Of a DNA stretch of 32,945 bases, positions 20,347 through 31,588 are shown one piece after another. The DNA comes from Pelargonium nanum (Eukaryota; Streptophyta; Magnoliopsida; Geraniales; Geraniaceae). The notes below the pieces were generated by a model, which had not been told where the DNA came from, ran no database searches, and saw only the letters and a program-made list of their open reading frames with translations. Where the stretch lies: contig JAYMTF010000606.1 in assembly GCA_036897485.1 (NCBI GenBank), positions 1-32,945 on the forward strand, written 5' to 3'. Position 1 is the first letter of the stretch. Every line of letters begins with the position of its first letter. The translations under genes and the position numbers were made by a program.

Positions 20347-22578
20347 TCACTTGAAAGTGGAGAACCTGGGAAGCTTGTCTCTGAGATAGTACAGCTTTGC
20401 CCTTCTAACCTTCCTGTGCCGGATCACTATTATCTCTTTGATCAACGGAGAGTATCTTTAATCACACGCACAAAAGAAGAAGAAGCATAGATCAGATTGC
20501 ATCTTCATAGCAATTAGACAAGCATTGCAAGAAACATCACAAAGAATAATGGAACCAAACACTGCTTCAGGAACAATTTCTTCAAGGAAAGAAACTCCTT
20601 TGAATCAGCAAAATTAAAAAGGCTGGAATATATATGTGAAGGTGAGATCCAGGCATCAACAATTCAACATAACCTAACTGAATTTTTCTTTTTCCTATTA
20701 TTTTTTATACATCTTCAATGTTGAGAAGCAAATTCCATCTTATTGTTCCTCGTGTTTCCAAAGCATTTTGGAGTCCTACATTATAATCCCTTTCTTTTCC
20801 CTGAAAAACAATGTGATCTATACCACTATATACTAGAGGAATAAGTCTTGCAATATGTCAAGCATCCTATAATAGTCCTACAATAATTCCTTCATATTCT
20901 GCACACTCTATACATTTGGTTTCAGGGTACAAGCTTCTATTTTGAGAGAATAAATATCATACGCTCAAATGAATGATTTTATTTCTTACAACTACATTGC
21001 TTCCAGTTCAGTTTTACCATATCTCTTTTAACATGCAAATCAGGGACTACTGTACCATAGTATTTACCTACAAACTAAATTTAACCTGTCCAAAACTACA
21101 GGGACCATTCTCATTTCCTCTGCTAGAAAATTTCCACCATACCAGTTTCCCGAATCTGCATCCATACCTTCACCTCCTCTATGCTATCATTTGGTTTCAG
21201 ACTTCATGATGTAAAAGTTACTTCAACCTCCTAAACTCGGCATCTACCTTCTTTGACATATCACTGCCTTTTCACCATTCAAAATACATCCTCTATAAGG
21301 GGACATCAATGTCCACATTCACATAATTCTCTGTCAAGAATAATTACGTGAAGGACATTATGACATGTTTCTTTGCTGATTAAAAATCAATGTTATGTTT
21401 TCTTTCGGGTTTCTTAATTGATTGTCACTTATTTTCGTATCCTACATGTCTGTTTGGGTTTGTCGAAGATAATTGTTGCTTGCGTGTATTCATGAAGAAA
21501 GACAGTGAATGAACAAAGTTTATTTCAGAGTGATAGAAAAAAGACAAGCAAAACTCTTCCTTCAAGAACAAGCAAAAAGTTATAACAACAAATGCGAGTG
21601 GACTTACAATGCGAACACAATCTCAACACCTACGCCAGCAATAATCCTCCGAATTCGAATTGTGGTGTGAATGCCAGCATTTTGTCTGCTTATGACAATA
21701 CCTTTATATTTTGCCACATTACGCCTACGTGTAGGAACTTGCTGCAAGTCAGTGATATAAACAGATTCATGATAGTTTCAGTAAGAAGGATACAAAAACC
21801 TAGACCAAAGGAATAAGACAAATTACCTTCACAATTTGAACAATATCTCCAACCCTAATATCCGGAATTGGCCTTTCGCCATCTCTTGCCTCAATCGCTC
21901 TTTTATTCAGTATCTGCTCAAAAGACAACACTGATCTTATCATAATTCATATCAACAGGAGAAGTTCCTAGTAAGATGCAACTGATGCTGTACTTGAATT
22001 TTCTTGGGGGTACTAACTTCCTAAATTCACATAATAGAAACTCTGTAGTTTGTAATTTTATATGGCATCCTTTACCTACATTTTCTCAGCAAACAAACAA
22101 CCTAAGTGGATTGTATTTGAATCTTTACATATTTTCAATTATGATTCACTTACCCCCATCACATCACCAAGCTTAACATAAGGCTTCCTCGGGGGCTTCT
22201 CCTCAACAGCTACAGCTTCAGATTCTGCTTCCTCCTCCGCCTCTGTGGCTTCTTCCGCAACAACTTCAGCATTCTCAGCCGCTGCTTCCTCTTCAGCTCT
22301 GACAACAAAAGACCGTCTCCTCGTGGGAGCAGCAACGACAGGGCTCAACGAAACCCTAGAAGTCGAAACTCGGCAGCAGGAACTGAGACGGCCGGAGACC
22401 GCCGCCGAAAACCCCGATTTCGCGGGAGGACAGAGATTAGGGTTCCCCGGTATCGTTAACAACGCCTACATCATCATCAACAATCAATTTCCCTAACAAA
22501 TACACACAATTAAGAATTTATATTGAATACACCGTTGATGAAGAACGGAGGTACCTGAGTGAGAAATGTAGAGGCCAT
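20347..22578 (-). CDS. RPL19: plastid 50S ribosomal protein L19 (bL19c), nuclear-encoded
   Basis: bL19c is a large-subunit protein of the chloroplast ribosome, located near the subunit interface. Exons: 22578-22555, 22465-22154, 21913-21827, 21741-21608, 20455-20347. All junctions are GT-AG and in frame, giving 221 aa. The tiny first exon encodes MASTFLTQ and supplies the only plausible ATG; exon 2 has none in frame. Residues 1 to about 65 are Ser/Ala/Arg-rich and end RRRSFVVRA, a likely chloroplast transit peptide. Residues 66-98 are an acidic Glu/Ala linker. The L19 domain follows: [75 protein letters not shown] and [20 protein letters not shown], ending STFK. The length and tail match plant homologues. 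The long last intron (20456-21607) shows nothing recognisable. The gene is divergent from the G3P permease gene. Confidence 0.95.
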
Positions 22579-23641
22579 TTGAGGGAGAAGAAGGTAGGTT
22601 TTGGATCAAATTGAGAAATGCAAAGGAGAGAGAGTTAAGGAAGTGAGTTCATGAAGAAATGCGCAGTGAGCTCTTGTTGAGTGTGGTGTACATAGTGAGA
22701 TTAGAGACAACACCAGTGCCTTATCTGTTTGATTTTTTAGAGGTGTCTGGTTCGTTTTATCCGTTTAGCGACGAGAAAGCATGGGCTGGGCTAATATTAT
22801 TGGGCTTGTTGTGGGTGATTTGGATCACTATGAAACTATAAATCCGAGCCCAGACTGAGTTCTTGAAAACCAAATTCAAACTAGTTGGTCAAAAAATGTG
22901 CCCACTCAAGTCATCTAGATCTTGGGAAGGCCTTATTGTATCTTAGGGGAAAGGCTCAAATTTTGTTATGGAGGAGATCTCAATTTTGAAACTCATGGTC
23001 ACATGACTTGTCCCCTCGAATACCGTCTCGTCAGAACCAAATCGACCATTCGAAACGATCGTTCGGACTCGTGTTGCAACATGGGTGTGTCTAGACCGCA
23101 CATGTGTTGCAACATAATTATAGTCATGGCCACACTCGTATCATGACACATGTTGAGGTGTTGCGTGCATGTTTTGTTGTTCGACTGATTTTGTCAGGCT
23201 CGAAACACTTTTGAGGGTTCGAAAAAGATCAAGACACTTAGTGAGCATTTCTGAAAGTTCAAGTCGTCTCCTCACCAGACAAATATCACAACAATTTGTT
23301 TTTCTTGAAACCTTGTGATGCTATTTCGAGCATTAAAACCTTCTAAGTGCTTCAATATTCACCTCAGTACACGAAAACACATGAAAATTCTGAAGTCACC
23401 CGACACATGCAAACGACATTGCCAAAAGACTTTTACTTTTAAAAAAAAAATGTTTAAAATTACTGTAAGCGAGAATGAAGTTTCAGTTGTTTGTAGTACC
23501 GATAATTAGTCATGAGAATGACTGAAATTTCATTTCATTTTTTTATTTACAGTCTAAACTTAATTAAAATAATCTAGTCTAAACGTTTCAACATCCCAAG
23601 CATTTACGAAAACAAATGTCAAATGAGCCCCAAAACTTTTG

Positions 23642-23784
23642 TTGTGTGTGTTTTTTTTTTTTTTGACCAGAATAAGCTCTTTATTAATAACAAAGAGGAA
23701 ACTAACTCGGGTGATTGAGAACCAATCCACCCAACAAGACTGGACAAGGACAACGAGGACCTAGCTAGTGCATTTGTGTGTTTT
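23642..23784 (-). mobile_element. retroposed 3' end with poly(A) (LINE or mRNA fragment)
   Basis: Read on the minus strand, this is about 110 bp ending AATAAAGAGCTTATTCTGGTC and then a run of about 14 A. The canonical AATAAA sits about 20 bases before the A tail. TTGTGTGTG borders the T-run on the left and TTGTGTGTTTT lies at 23774-23784, a plausible target-site duplication. It is a 5'-truncated retrocopy; the parent transcript is not identified. Confidence 0.6.
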
Positions 23785-23901
23785 AATTAAGCCCCAAAAC
23801 TTTATAAAAATAAAAATGATTCCTTGACAAAATTTAGGAAACACCGAAACAGAGCTCTAAAATTGCCGCGCATAAACAAAAGAACCTGGTACTAACCAAC
23901 A

Positions 23902-23994
23902 GCATATTCGCATCATTGAGATTGGAAACCAATCTTTTTGGTTTTGGTTGCTTCATATAAACAAGAACATTCGGCACATAATTATCGAATATGC
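23902..23994 (+). promoter_or_regulatory. pair of P1BS motifs (GNATATNC) upstream of G3Pp
   Basis: GCATATTC at 23902-23909 and its reverse complement GAATATGC at 23987-23994 both match GNATATNC, the PHR1 binding site of phosphate-starvation genes. They lie about 296 and 211 bp upstream of the permease ATG. Members of the Arabidopsis G3Pp family are known to respond to phosphate supply, so the context fits. Function here is inferred. Confidence 0.5.
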
Positions 23995-24020
23995 CGCCAA
24001 TGACTCATGCACTCACAATC

Positions 24021-24026
24021 CACGTG
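24021..24026. promoter_or_regulatory. G-box/ABRE core CACGTG upstream of G3Pp
   Basis: CACGTGGC contains a perfect G-box that overlaps an ACGTGGC ABRE-type core, about 175 bp upstream of the start codon. It is a candidate site only. Confidence 0.35.
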
Positions 24027-24197
24027 GCACCAATCTAACAACCAGCACACACACCGACTCTAAAACTCCCAAGCGCTCGGATCCGAATAATGTGATCGTT
24101 TTCACAAGTTTCAGTATCAAATCAACAAAAAAGATTCGATTTTTAAGCTCTTCTCTCCTAGTCCTCACTTGGGTTTTGCTCGTTAGAGAAAATAAAA

Positions 24198-27008
24198 ATG
24201 TCCGGGAGGAGAATTCCGCCTGGCATTTCGGCGGTGAAGAGAGCTAGAGGCCAAGATTGGAGCATCACTACGTATAGATACGTGGTTTTGTTGGTGACAT
24301 TCGTAGCGTACACTTGTTACCATGCTTCTCGCAAACCCAGTAGCATAGTCAAGAATGTTCTTGACCCAGAACCCAATTTGGATTCGCACGGCCGTGCCAA
24401 TCCATGGCCAATCGGCGAGGTTTTTGTCCGGAACGAGCAAAGATCGAAATACGAGGGTTGGGCTCCATTTAATGGGACTGATGGTACCTCAAAATTAGGA
24501 GAAATTGATGTTGCTTTTCTTGCTTGTTACTCTTTGGGAATGTATGTTGCTGGGCATTTGGGGGATAGTTTAGACCTCAGGTTGTTCTTGACAACAGGAA
24601 TGCTTGGGAGTGGCATTTTTGTGGGGCTTTTTGGGATGGGTTATTTTCTCAATATCCATGCGTTTTGGTTTTATCTTGCTATGCAAATGGTTGCTGGGTT
24701 GTTCCAAGCAACGGGATGGCCTTCGGTGGTGGCGGTTATCGGTAACTGGTTCGGGAAGAGGAAGAGGGGTTTAATAATGGGAATTTGGAATGCACATACC
24801 TCGGTGGGGAATATCAGTGGATCACTTCTTGCAGCTAGTGTTTTGGACTATGGATGGGGATGGTCTTTTATAGTTCCTGGTGGATTTATCTTTGTCGGGG
24901 GCATTGTTGTTTACTTGTTCTTACCGGCTTATCCCGAGGATTTAGGCTTTCCTTGCCCGCACATTGGCGAGGGGGTGCCTAATGACGAGGAGGCGCAGCA
25001 GAGGAAGGCGGTGCCAAATGTAGATACCAAAACGGGTCATGGTTCGGGGACTAGGAAGAGTGTCGGGCTTGTTGAAGCTTGTTTTATACCGGGAGTAATA
25101 CCGTTTGCATTGTGCCTATTCTTTGCGAAGCTTGTGGCGTACACGTTCCTTTACTGGCTACCGTTTTATTTAAGTCAGACAGGTATTACAAACCTTGCTC
25201 TCTGACATTGTTATGGCATGCGATTTTTAGTAGAACAACATTGGTAATGGTTAATGCATTGTTGTGATTTTTATCGTTTTCTAAGTTTTTGTCTTGGTAT
25301 ATATTTGATGGTGAAGGTCAGTGTGTACAATCTTTTATGTCATTTTAGGTCTTGCACTTCATCGGGTTGGTTGTTAATAGGTAACGTTGCATTTTGCTGT
25401 TTGCCGTGAGTCACCTCATAAGAAGTTTTTGCTGCTTTTTATTACATTTTCTAGTTGACTCGATACCCCATTAGGCATTTATCTTACTTAAAGTTACAAT
25501 TGAGGCGGAGAAATGTTCTCCTCATTTTCCAAAGTGTTGTCTCGAGGTGACTATCTAAGTACCACATCATACATGGCATGTTATAATAGTAACATGTACA
25601 GAGTACGATTCTGTAAAGAATACTACTCTTCGAGTAAGTGCTTCTTAGGGCTTGGAACAAGAAGGTTGAAGGAAAGTTTTCATCCTACAAATATCGAATT
25701 ACACAGCGAGCTCGAGTTCCTATTTATTTCCCTCTCTGATATAGTAACTGAAAGGATGACAAAAAACTCTTTTGTCGCTAAAAACCCATTAGTTCATATG
25801 TGCAAGAATTTTCACCAGGAAGTTGTGTGAGTGTGTCTGTGCAAGGTTAACCTTGAAAGACATTGATAAAATGCAACAACTCTTATGCGTAACGTTAGGT
25901 TACGTCCACAGAAATTTTGTTGCGTCTTTAAGGACTTGAGGTGCATTGCATGTCGATTTACTGAAAACAAAATGCTCTGCTTTATTTAATGAATATTTTA
26001 GTGGTGTTTCATCTATCAAAGAAAGCAAAAGGATATTGTTTAATGTTTTGCATTTCATTTTCCTTTACGATATTGCAGAAATTGGTGGAGAGTATTTGTC
26101 CGTGAAATCTGCTGGAAATCTTTCTACTCTGTTTGATGTGGGAGGCATTTTTGGTGGAATTCTTGCTGGCTATATGTCGGATAAACTCAATGCAAGGGCT
26201 ATTACAGCTGCCAGCTTCATGTATGCTGCAATTCCTTCTATGTACTTGTACCGCTCATATGGGAGCGTTTCGCAAACTGCCAACATTTTGCTTATGATGA
26301 TGACGGGCTTGTTCATAAACGGGCCTTATGCGCTTATAACAACAGCAGTTTCGGCAGACCTTGGTACGCACAGTTCTCTGAAAGGGGACTCTCGAGCTCT
26401 GGCTACGGTTACGGCCATTATTGATGGTACTGGATCAGCTGGAGCAGCTCTTGGTCCTCTGCTGACTGGGTTCATTTCAACAAAGGGATGGGATCAAGTT
26501 TTCTGGATGCTATCAGTCGGTGCTCTTTTTGCGGGTCTTCTTCTGTCACGGCTTGTTGCAGCTGAAATTACCGAGAAAAGTAGGAAGCCAATGCCTTCAT
26601 CCAGCAGGGTGCAGAGTCATGGAGGTAATGGCATGATCTCTGCCTCGTTCAAATGCTATATTTTAAAAAACTTCAAAAGATGAATGCACACAGATTTTAT
26701 GCCGCGTTCGCATGTTTTTGTTAGAATCTAACCTGACCATATTTTCCACCATAGCACAATAAGAAACTCGAAAGTTCATCCTTACATGTCACTGCTACAT
26801 TAAATGGCATCTTCGTCTTTACCATCTCCTTTCTGGTCCATCTTTAACAGAAACCCCAATCCTCTTCTTTCCCGAAAACCCCATTTCTGCCAATAGTCTC
26901 TGGATACAGCCTCATCACTTGCGCACATCTCTTATGATTTTGACTACCAAATCTTTGTTTTTTTTGGCAGGTCCTGCGTCTCAGCCACTGTTGAGCGGCC
27001 AAAGATAG
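24198..27008 (+). CDS. G3Pp4: glycerol-3-phosphate permease (G3Pp4-like, SLC37-type MFS transporter)
   Basis: This is a predicted 12-helix major facilitator of the organophosphate:phosphate antiporter type, exchanging glycerol-3-phosphate and similar compounds across a membrane. Exons: 24198-25182, 26079-26624, 26971-27008. The GT-AG joins are in frame, giving 522 aa, close to the ~520 aa usual in plants. It opens [15 protein letters not shown]. The first helix is at about 26-43 and ends in [32 protein letters not shown] precedes helix 2, and [10 protein letters not shown] (119-128) is the MFS loop 2-3 motif. [20 protein letters not shown] and VGNISGS follow. A hydrophilic loop at about 248-293 divides the two halves. 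[20 protein letters not shown] and [20 protein letters not shown] identify the G3Pp family. The tiny last exon encodes [11 protein letters not shown]. The assignment to member 4 rests on remembered N-terminal similarity and is less sure than the family. Substrate and membrane are unproven. Confidence 0.93.
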
Positions 27009-28538
27009 TAATCAGGTGTAGCCTTACCGTGCTTCAACACGGTGAAGAACTAAAATTGAAAGTAAGTGGTCTGAATGGCAGAAAGGAAGCATATGCACTT
27101 GTGAATTTTTGATTGCTTTGGCTGTGCTGTTGTAATGTACATTACATGTAGTGTTACACAATCTGTAGAGCTCTGGAATTCAGTTGAATGTCCTCAAGGA
27201 ATTGTGTCATATCATCCTTGAAGCTACTACTGATGACAGAGTGTAGCTTTTGTTAGCTGTCATGGTCCCAAGTCAGTGACCACATTAATATGAGCTGCAT
27301 TGATTCTGTTGGGGTTAATGTGAAGCTGAACCTAGCACTAGCACCAATGTTGGTTTTGAGGTCTGAATCTTAGGAACAGTTTGTTGGATTTGATGTCAGT
27401 GTTGCTTGTCTCCCTTAACATTCCACCATTGCCAAAATAAATGTATGTTCTTTTTCATCTTTATCTTTTGCTCTTTGGATCTTATAACATGCACGATAGC
27501 CAGGAAGAGAGTGCTTTTGTGGGAAAAGTATTGAATTCACTAGTTATTTCCAATGCTTTTCAAATTTGAAAAAAAACTTGTTATTTGTATTTCTCGAAAA
27601 CTCCCGCTCACATCACCATCTGAGCCTTAAATTCATTGTGAGTAGGATCACTTAGTCGGACTTCATAATTGGAAAGAACGAGCACCATAAACTTACATGC
27701 CACCTTGCCAATAAAGGTGGAGAGTGCCGGAATGGGCTCTACATACTTTTCCGAGAGATCTCCAAATTGATGATATGGAAATTATTGCCATCAACATTCA
27801 GATTCGGCTACTGTTCTTGAGAAATTACCTGCTCTCCCTCATTTCTCGAAAGACGTTTTCATAGGATCCCTATGTTTATAAAGAAAATGACTTGTTCCAA
27901 CGAACGAATAAGCATTGAGTCCTCATTCCGGCCTCATCATGCCGGACAACACATAGGAAGAGACCCGCAGACAGTCAAAGCAATCAGTGAAACAGGGGAG
28001 CGCTACATTGGATCATCATATTCGTATTCAGAAAAGCTAACAAGCAAGAGTATGAATCTCAAGAAGTAAAAAAAAATACTTTTTATCTTGGGATTTCTCT
28101 ACAAAGAGATGCATGTATATTAAAAGCAAAATTTCTTACAGAACTCAACAATCCCATTTTGTGATTCTAAAGAAACATAAGCACACTCTCTGAATCCCAT
28201 TAATATAATATCATAAGATACAGTTAGCCTAAAGATTTGCAGCCAAACCAATCACATTCTACTTCACTTTTGCAAGTTGCTCTAAACAAATAAGTGAACT
28301 TACTACAAAACAAAAAGAAGAGTGATTTACAAAACTGTTTTAATGAAAACTAATATGTTTCTTTCACTAGTTTCTAGTTGAGGTAATCTTGCATTGGTAT
28401 CTCTTCTTTATATGAGTAATCATGAACCCTAAAGTTCAATTTCCAAAGTTGGCCACAAGTATCGAACTTTATGTCAAAGCCTCAGGTCAAAAGGGGTGTC
28501 AATGGTGTCTAACCTATGACATTTGCACTCACCTTTGG
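27009..28538. other. convergent intergenic region: two 3' flanks
   Basis: 27009 to about 27450 should be the G3Pp 3' UTR, and the last part is the 3' flank of the next minus-strand gene. A 65-codon plus-strand frame at 27872-28069 (MFIKKMTCSNERISIESSFR and onward) is less AT-rich than its surroundings, but I recognise no family and no adjoining exon. I see nothing else. Confidence 0.5.
27436..27441 (+). terminator. candidate poly(A) signal of the G3Pp gene
   Basis: AATAAA lies about 430 nt after the permease stop codon, followed by TGTATGTTC and a T-rich stretch. Plant poly(A) signals are loose, so other sites may be used. Confidence 0.4.
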
Positions 28539-31500
28539 CTATTTTCTCCTTTGTTTTCTACGGCACTCGAAACAATCAGAACATGGAGATTTACTTTTAC
28601 TTGTACTTGAGTGGCTGGCTTGGAGCTTGCTGGGTGGCACTTTTAGGTCTTCCACCAGAATTCGCCTCAGCTTATCATTCTCTTCCATTAAATCCTCAAT
28701 AACTTGCTGGTGTCTCAGAACCTAAATGCATGAAAAACTTCAAATCATTGAACAGCACATCCACTTTCCATGAAGACATAATTGCTAATGAATCCGACTG
28801 AAGGAATCTAAATATGCATTCAAAATTCCGAATTTTAAAAGTCTGCCGAACAGACAATACTTTGTACTTAAGATTGTGAAAAAAAAATTATGATCAAATT
28901 TTGCTTTTTCAACAACCCTATTATAACAGACTGTTTTCAAAATCAACTAAGTAAAAGCAGATAATGGGAAGCTTTACCATCTGAAGCATGTTGTTTTCTG
29001 ACCGCAAACGTCCAGCCTAAAAAAGTGACATCCAAGAATTAGTATTGCATATGCATTAAACTTCATCTCAAGTTAACCAAACTCAAGCTTAAAACAAGAT
29101 TTTTATTATTGATCATAATATAATCTCGTGGAGTTCCGGCAAAATTACATTTAAAGGATCATCAAGAATAAATAACACAAGAAAGGCTCGTCTGGTCAAT
29201 GGTTTGTATTTCTGTAGCAGGACGGCTTTCCTCTGGAGTATGGCATCATATACGGCCGTGGGTAAGAATTGAAAGAAATATTGGTATTATTATGACTACA
29301 ATTAAAGATCAGCAGGAGGAAAATTAAATTCTAAGTAAAATTGACCAAACAAAGTAAGGCATACAGGATGCATTATGTTATTCAAAAACTTAGCATATGT
29401 ATGGTCACGTCATAGAAACACTATGACTTAAAATATCGACTTTACAGCGAAAGCTGCGAAACTAGATGGAATGTCAGAAGTCGAAACTTATAACGATGGA
29501 TGGTGGGTTACTTAACAATCAGACCAACAGTATTAAAACATATTAATGAGGCTTAAGGAAGGCCGAGGCCTTTTTAACTTAATAGATGACACGCAATCTT
29601 CTAAAAACTACTGTGCAACCACATGAAAAGATACAAAACATTTCATCTGTACATACCACTTGATTTAGTTCAGTGTCCTCTTCTTTCAGCATTGGGTTCT
29701 GCAGAAAACTGCTGAGAACCTTTTCTGTCCGACTGCCAAAAGCTGTGTCTACTGTCATTTTTGATGAAACACTTTCATAACTAGAACCTGGGGCCATATT
29801 TCCAAGAGGACCAAGACCAGTATTTCCAAGAGGACCAAGACCTGTATTTCCTAGAGGACCAAGACCCATATTTCCTAATCCAGGCAAGCCTAGCTGGGAT
29901 GTGTGGTCTGGTAATTTGGTTGACAGTTGCATGATATTTCCCGCTGGATTTTGATTAGAGGGGTCACTTGTCATGCCCAAGCTACTCTGCAAAGAGGCCG
30001 GAAGAACACCTTGACCAATAGGTAAGTTGGAAGAAGATATTCCAAGCTTTGTCATCATCTTTGTCACCAATTGCTAGAAAATTTGAAGATTAAGCTTCAG
30101 ATCTAAGGAACATATATTTAAAAGGTAACATATACAATAGGAAGAATGCATACCACAAGACTCAATTGAATTTTATGCAGAACCCCAGGCTTCACAGCAA
30201 GACCTGTCATGTAAATATCGAATTTTCAGCTTTCATATATTCAACTCTTTGTTAAGGGTAGATGGTAGAATATAATGGAGTGTATTTACTAAAAGATTGG
30301 ACTTGCAAAGAGAGTTCAATTATAAGTTTGGTATGTCCTCAGCTTTCCATAAAGTGAACAAAAGCAGCATGTTACATTAAAACAACTAAGAAAAAAAAGT
30401 ATGAGTACGATATGTATGTATGTTGCATTTGCATAATTGCATTATATTCTTAGGAAATTTTACTATAAATTTGGACTTGTCCTATACATCTATGGCGTGC
30501 ACACAACATAAAGGAAGCATAGGTGGCATGTTTCACAAACATCACTAGGTATTTGCAATGCCTTAGATAACAATATAATTTCACTACTCACTAGGTATTT
30601 ATACAACAAAAATCTAGTATATCAGCAGACAAACATCATATACAAATATAACCAATACTATCTGTCATAACATACCAACTCCAAAACCATGGCCAAATCC
30701 AACTCCACATCCAATGCCTACTTCAATGTTTTTAGCCCCTATCTTTCTCAACTGAAATATGAAAACAGAAAATGCTTATAACATAACCACAATATCAAAA
30801 TAGTAATGATAGACACGGAAAACACTGATATTTGACTTACAGTACTATTTACTTGTCTGGTAACACCAGAAAATGCATCTGTTGCACCTCTTGTAGCACT
30901 CATCATTTGACCCAACATTGGCACAGCACCTACAACACAGTTTGAGTGTTAGGGTTAACTAAGATATTCAACACCTTCAAAGAAAAAAATCAGTGTAAAC
31001 TCTGTTGGCTACATAACCCAGTGATTGGAATCACAAATCAGTAACTAGTATGAAGCATGCACAACACAATGCATAAAAGCATACAATGAAATAGCAATTC
31101 AATCTTCAAATAATCCACAAAACAAAATCAGCATAATAAATACAAATTCAACTAATTTAACCAACCCTCGTCAACTTATCCTAATAGCCAACAAAGCAAA
31201 AACATCACAACCCATAATTTATTTTCTTTTCCCCAAAATGCTTCCCAGCAGCCAAACACAAGCAGAAGAGAAAGCTACACGAAAGGCAAGAACTTGATTT
31301 CTTAGCAACCCAATTTGGGGTCTGAGCAATTCAGACCCCAAAACAGAGAAGATTGCAGAAAATAGAGAGAAGGTAATGGTGGAAGAGGATTGTACCGAGA
31401 TTTATGGGGCGGCCGACGCCGATTCCGACGCCGCAACCGATGCCAAATCCGGTAAATACTTGACCCACTTTGACAGTAAACGGATTGTCCAACTGGAACC

Positions 31501-31588
31501 CCGTTTTCTCTCGGGTCACTATAACACCGCCATTGCTTCTTTTGCTCCTGGTGGTACTGATGCTACTGCTACTACTAATTTCCTCCAT
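28539..31588 (-). CDS. uncharacterised plant Gly-rich/leucine-zipper protein (possibly cadmium-induced AS8-like)
   Basis: Function unknown. Exons: 31588-31396, 30929-30841, 30751-30676, 30203-30154, 30073-29657, 29016-28978, 28721-28539. All junctions are GT-AG and in frame, giving 348 aa. The start is MEEISSSSS; no ATG lies upstream in that frame before the Kozak-like AAAAATGG. Two similar Gly patches, GFGIGCGVGIGVG (47-59) and GIGCGVGFGHGFGVG (106-120), flank MSATRGATDAFSGVTRQVNS. They resemble the GCGVG-type patches I recall in cadmium-induced protein AS8, hence the tentative name. A Pro/Gly/Asn-rich middle contains three 8-residue GLGPLGNT-type repeats. Then come TEKVLSSFLQNP and a leucine zipper-like coiled coil at about 278-315 (RLRSENNMLQM, VLRHQQVIEDLMEENDKLRR). 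The tail has clustered cysteines, PCSDCFECRRKQRRK. No signal peptide is obvious. The gene model is solid; the family name is weak. Confidence 0.85.
29807..29878 (-). repeat. 24 bp coding tandem repeat, three copies
   Basis: Three successive 24 bp units start AGGACCAAGACC on the plus strand, at 29807, 29831 and 29855. Each encodes an eight-residue GLGPLGN(T/M) unit in exon 5 of the Gly-rich gene. The copies differ at only a few positions, so copy number could vary between individuals. Confidence 0.9.

Larger units (their letters stand above)
22579..24197. other. divergent intergenic region between bL19c and G3Pp
   Basis: 22579-22700 is the bL19c 5' flank, with a GA-rich run. 22860-23520 is unassigned sequence with several GAAAC/GTTCGA-type words and no credible gene. 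A retroposed poly(A) tail lies at 23642-23784. The last 300 bp hold the G3Pp promoter motifs listed separately. Confidence 0.55.

Noticed and set aside
22245..22496. Plus-strand frame across bL19c exon 2
   Set aside because: It is the antisense of the transit peptide and acidic linker region.
23216..23226. GGGTTCGAAAA as a possible tRNA or SINE box B
   Set aside because: No box A, cloverleaf, A-tail or target-site duplication surrounds it.
25513..25830. 105-codon open frame in G3Pp intron 1
   Set aside because: It lies wholly inside an intron defined by in-frame GT-AG joins and has no family resemblance.
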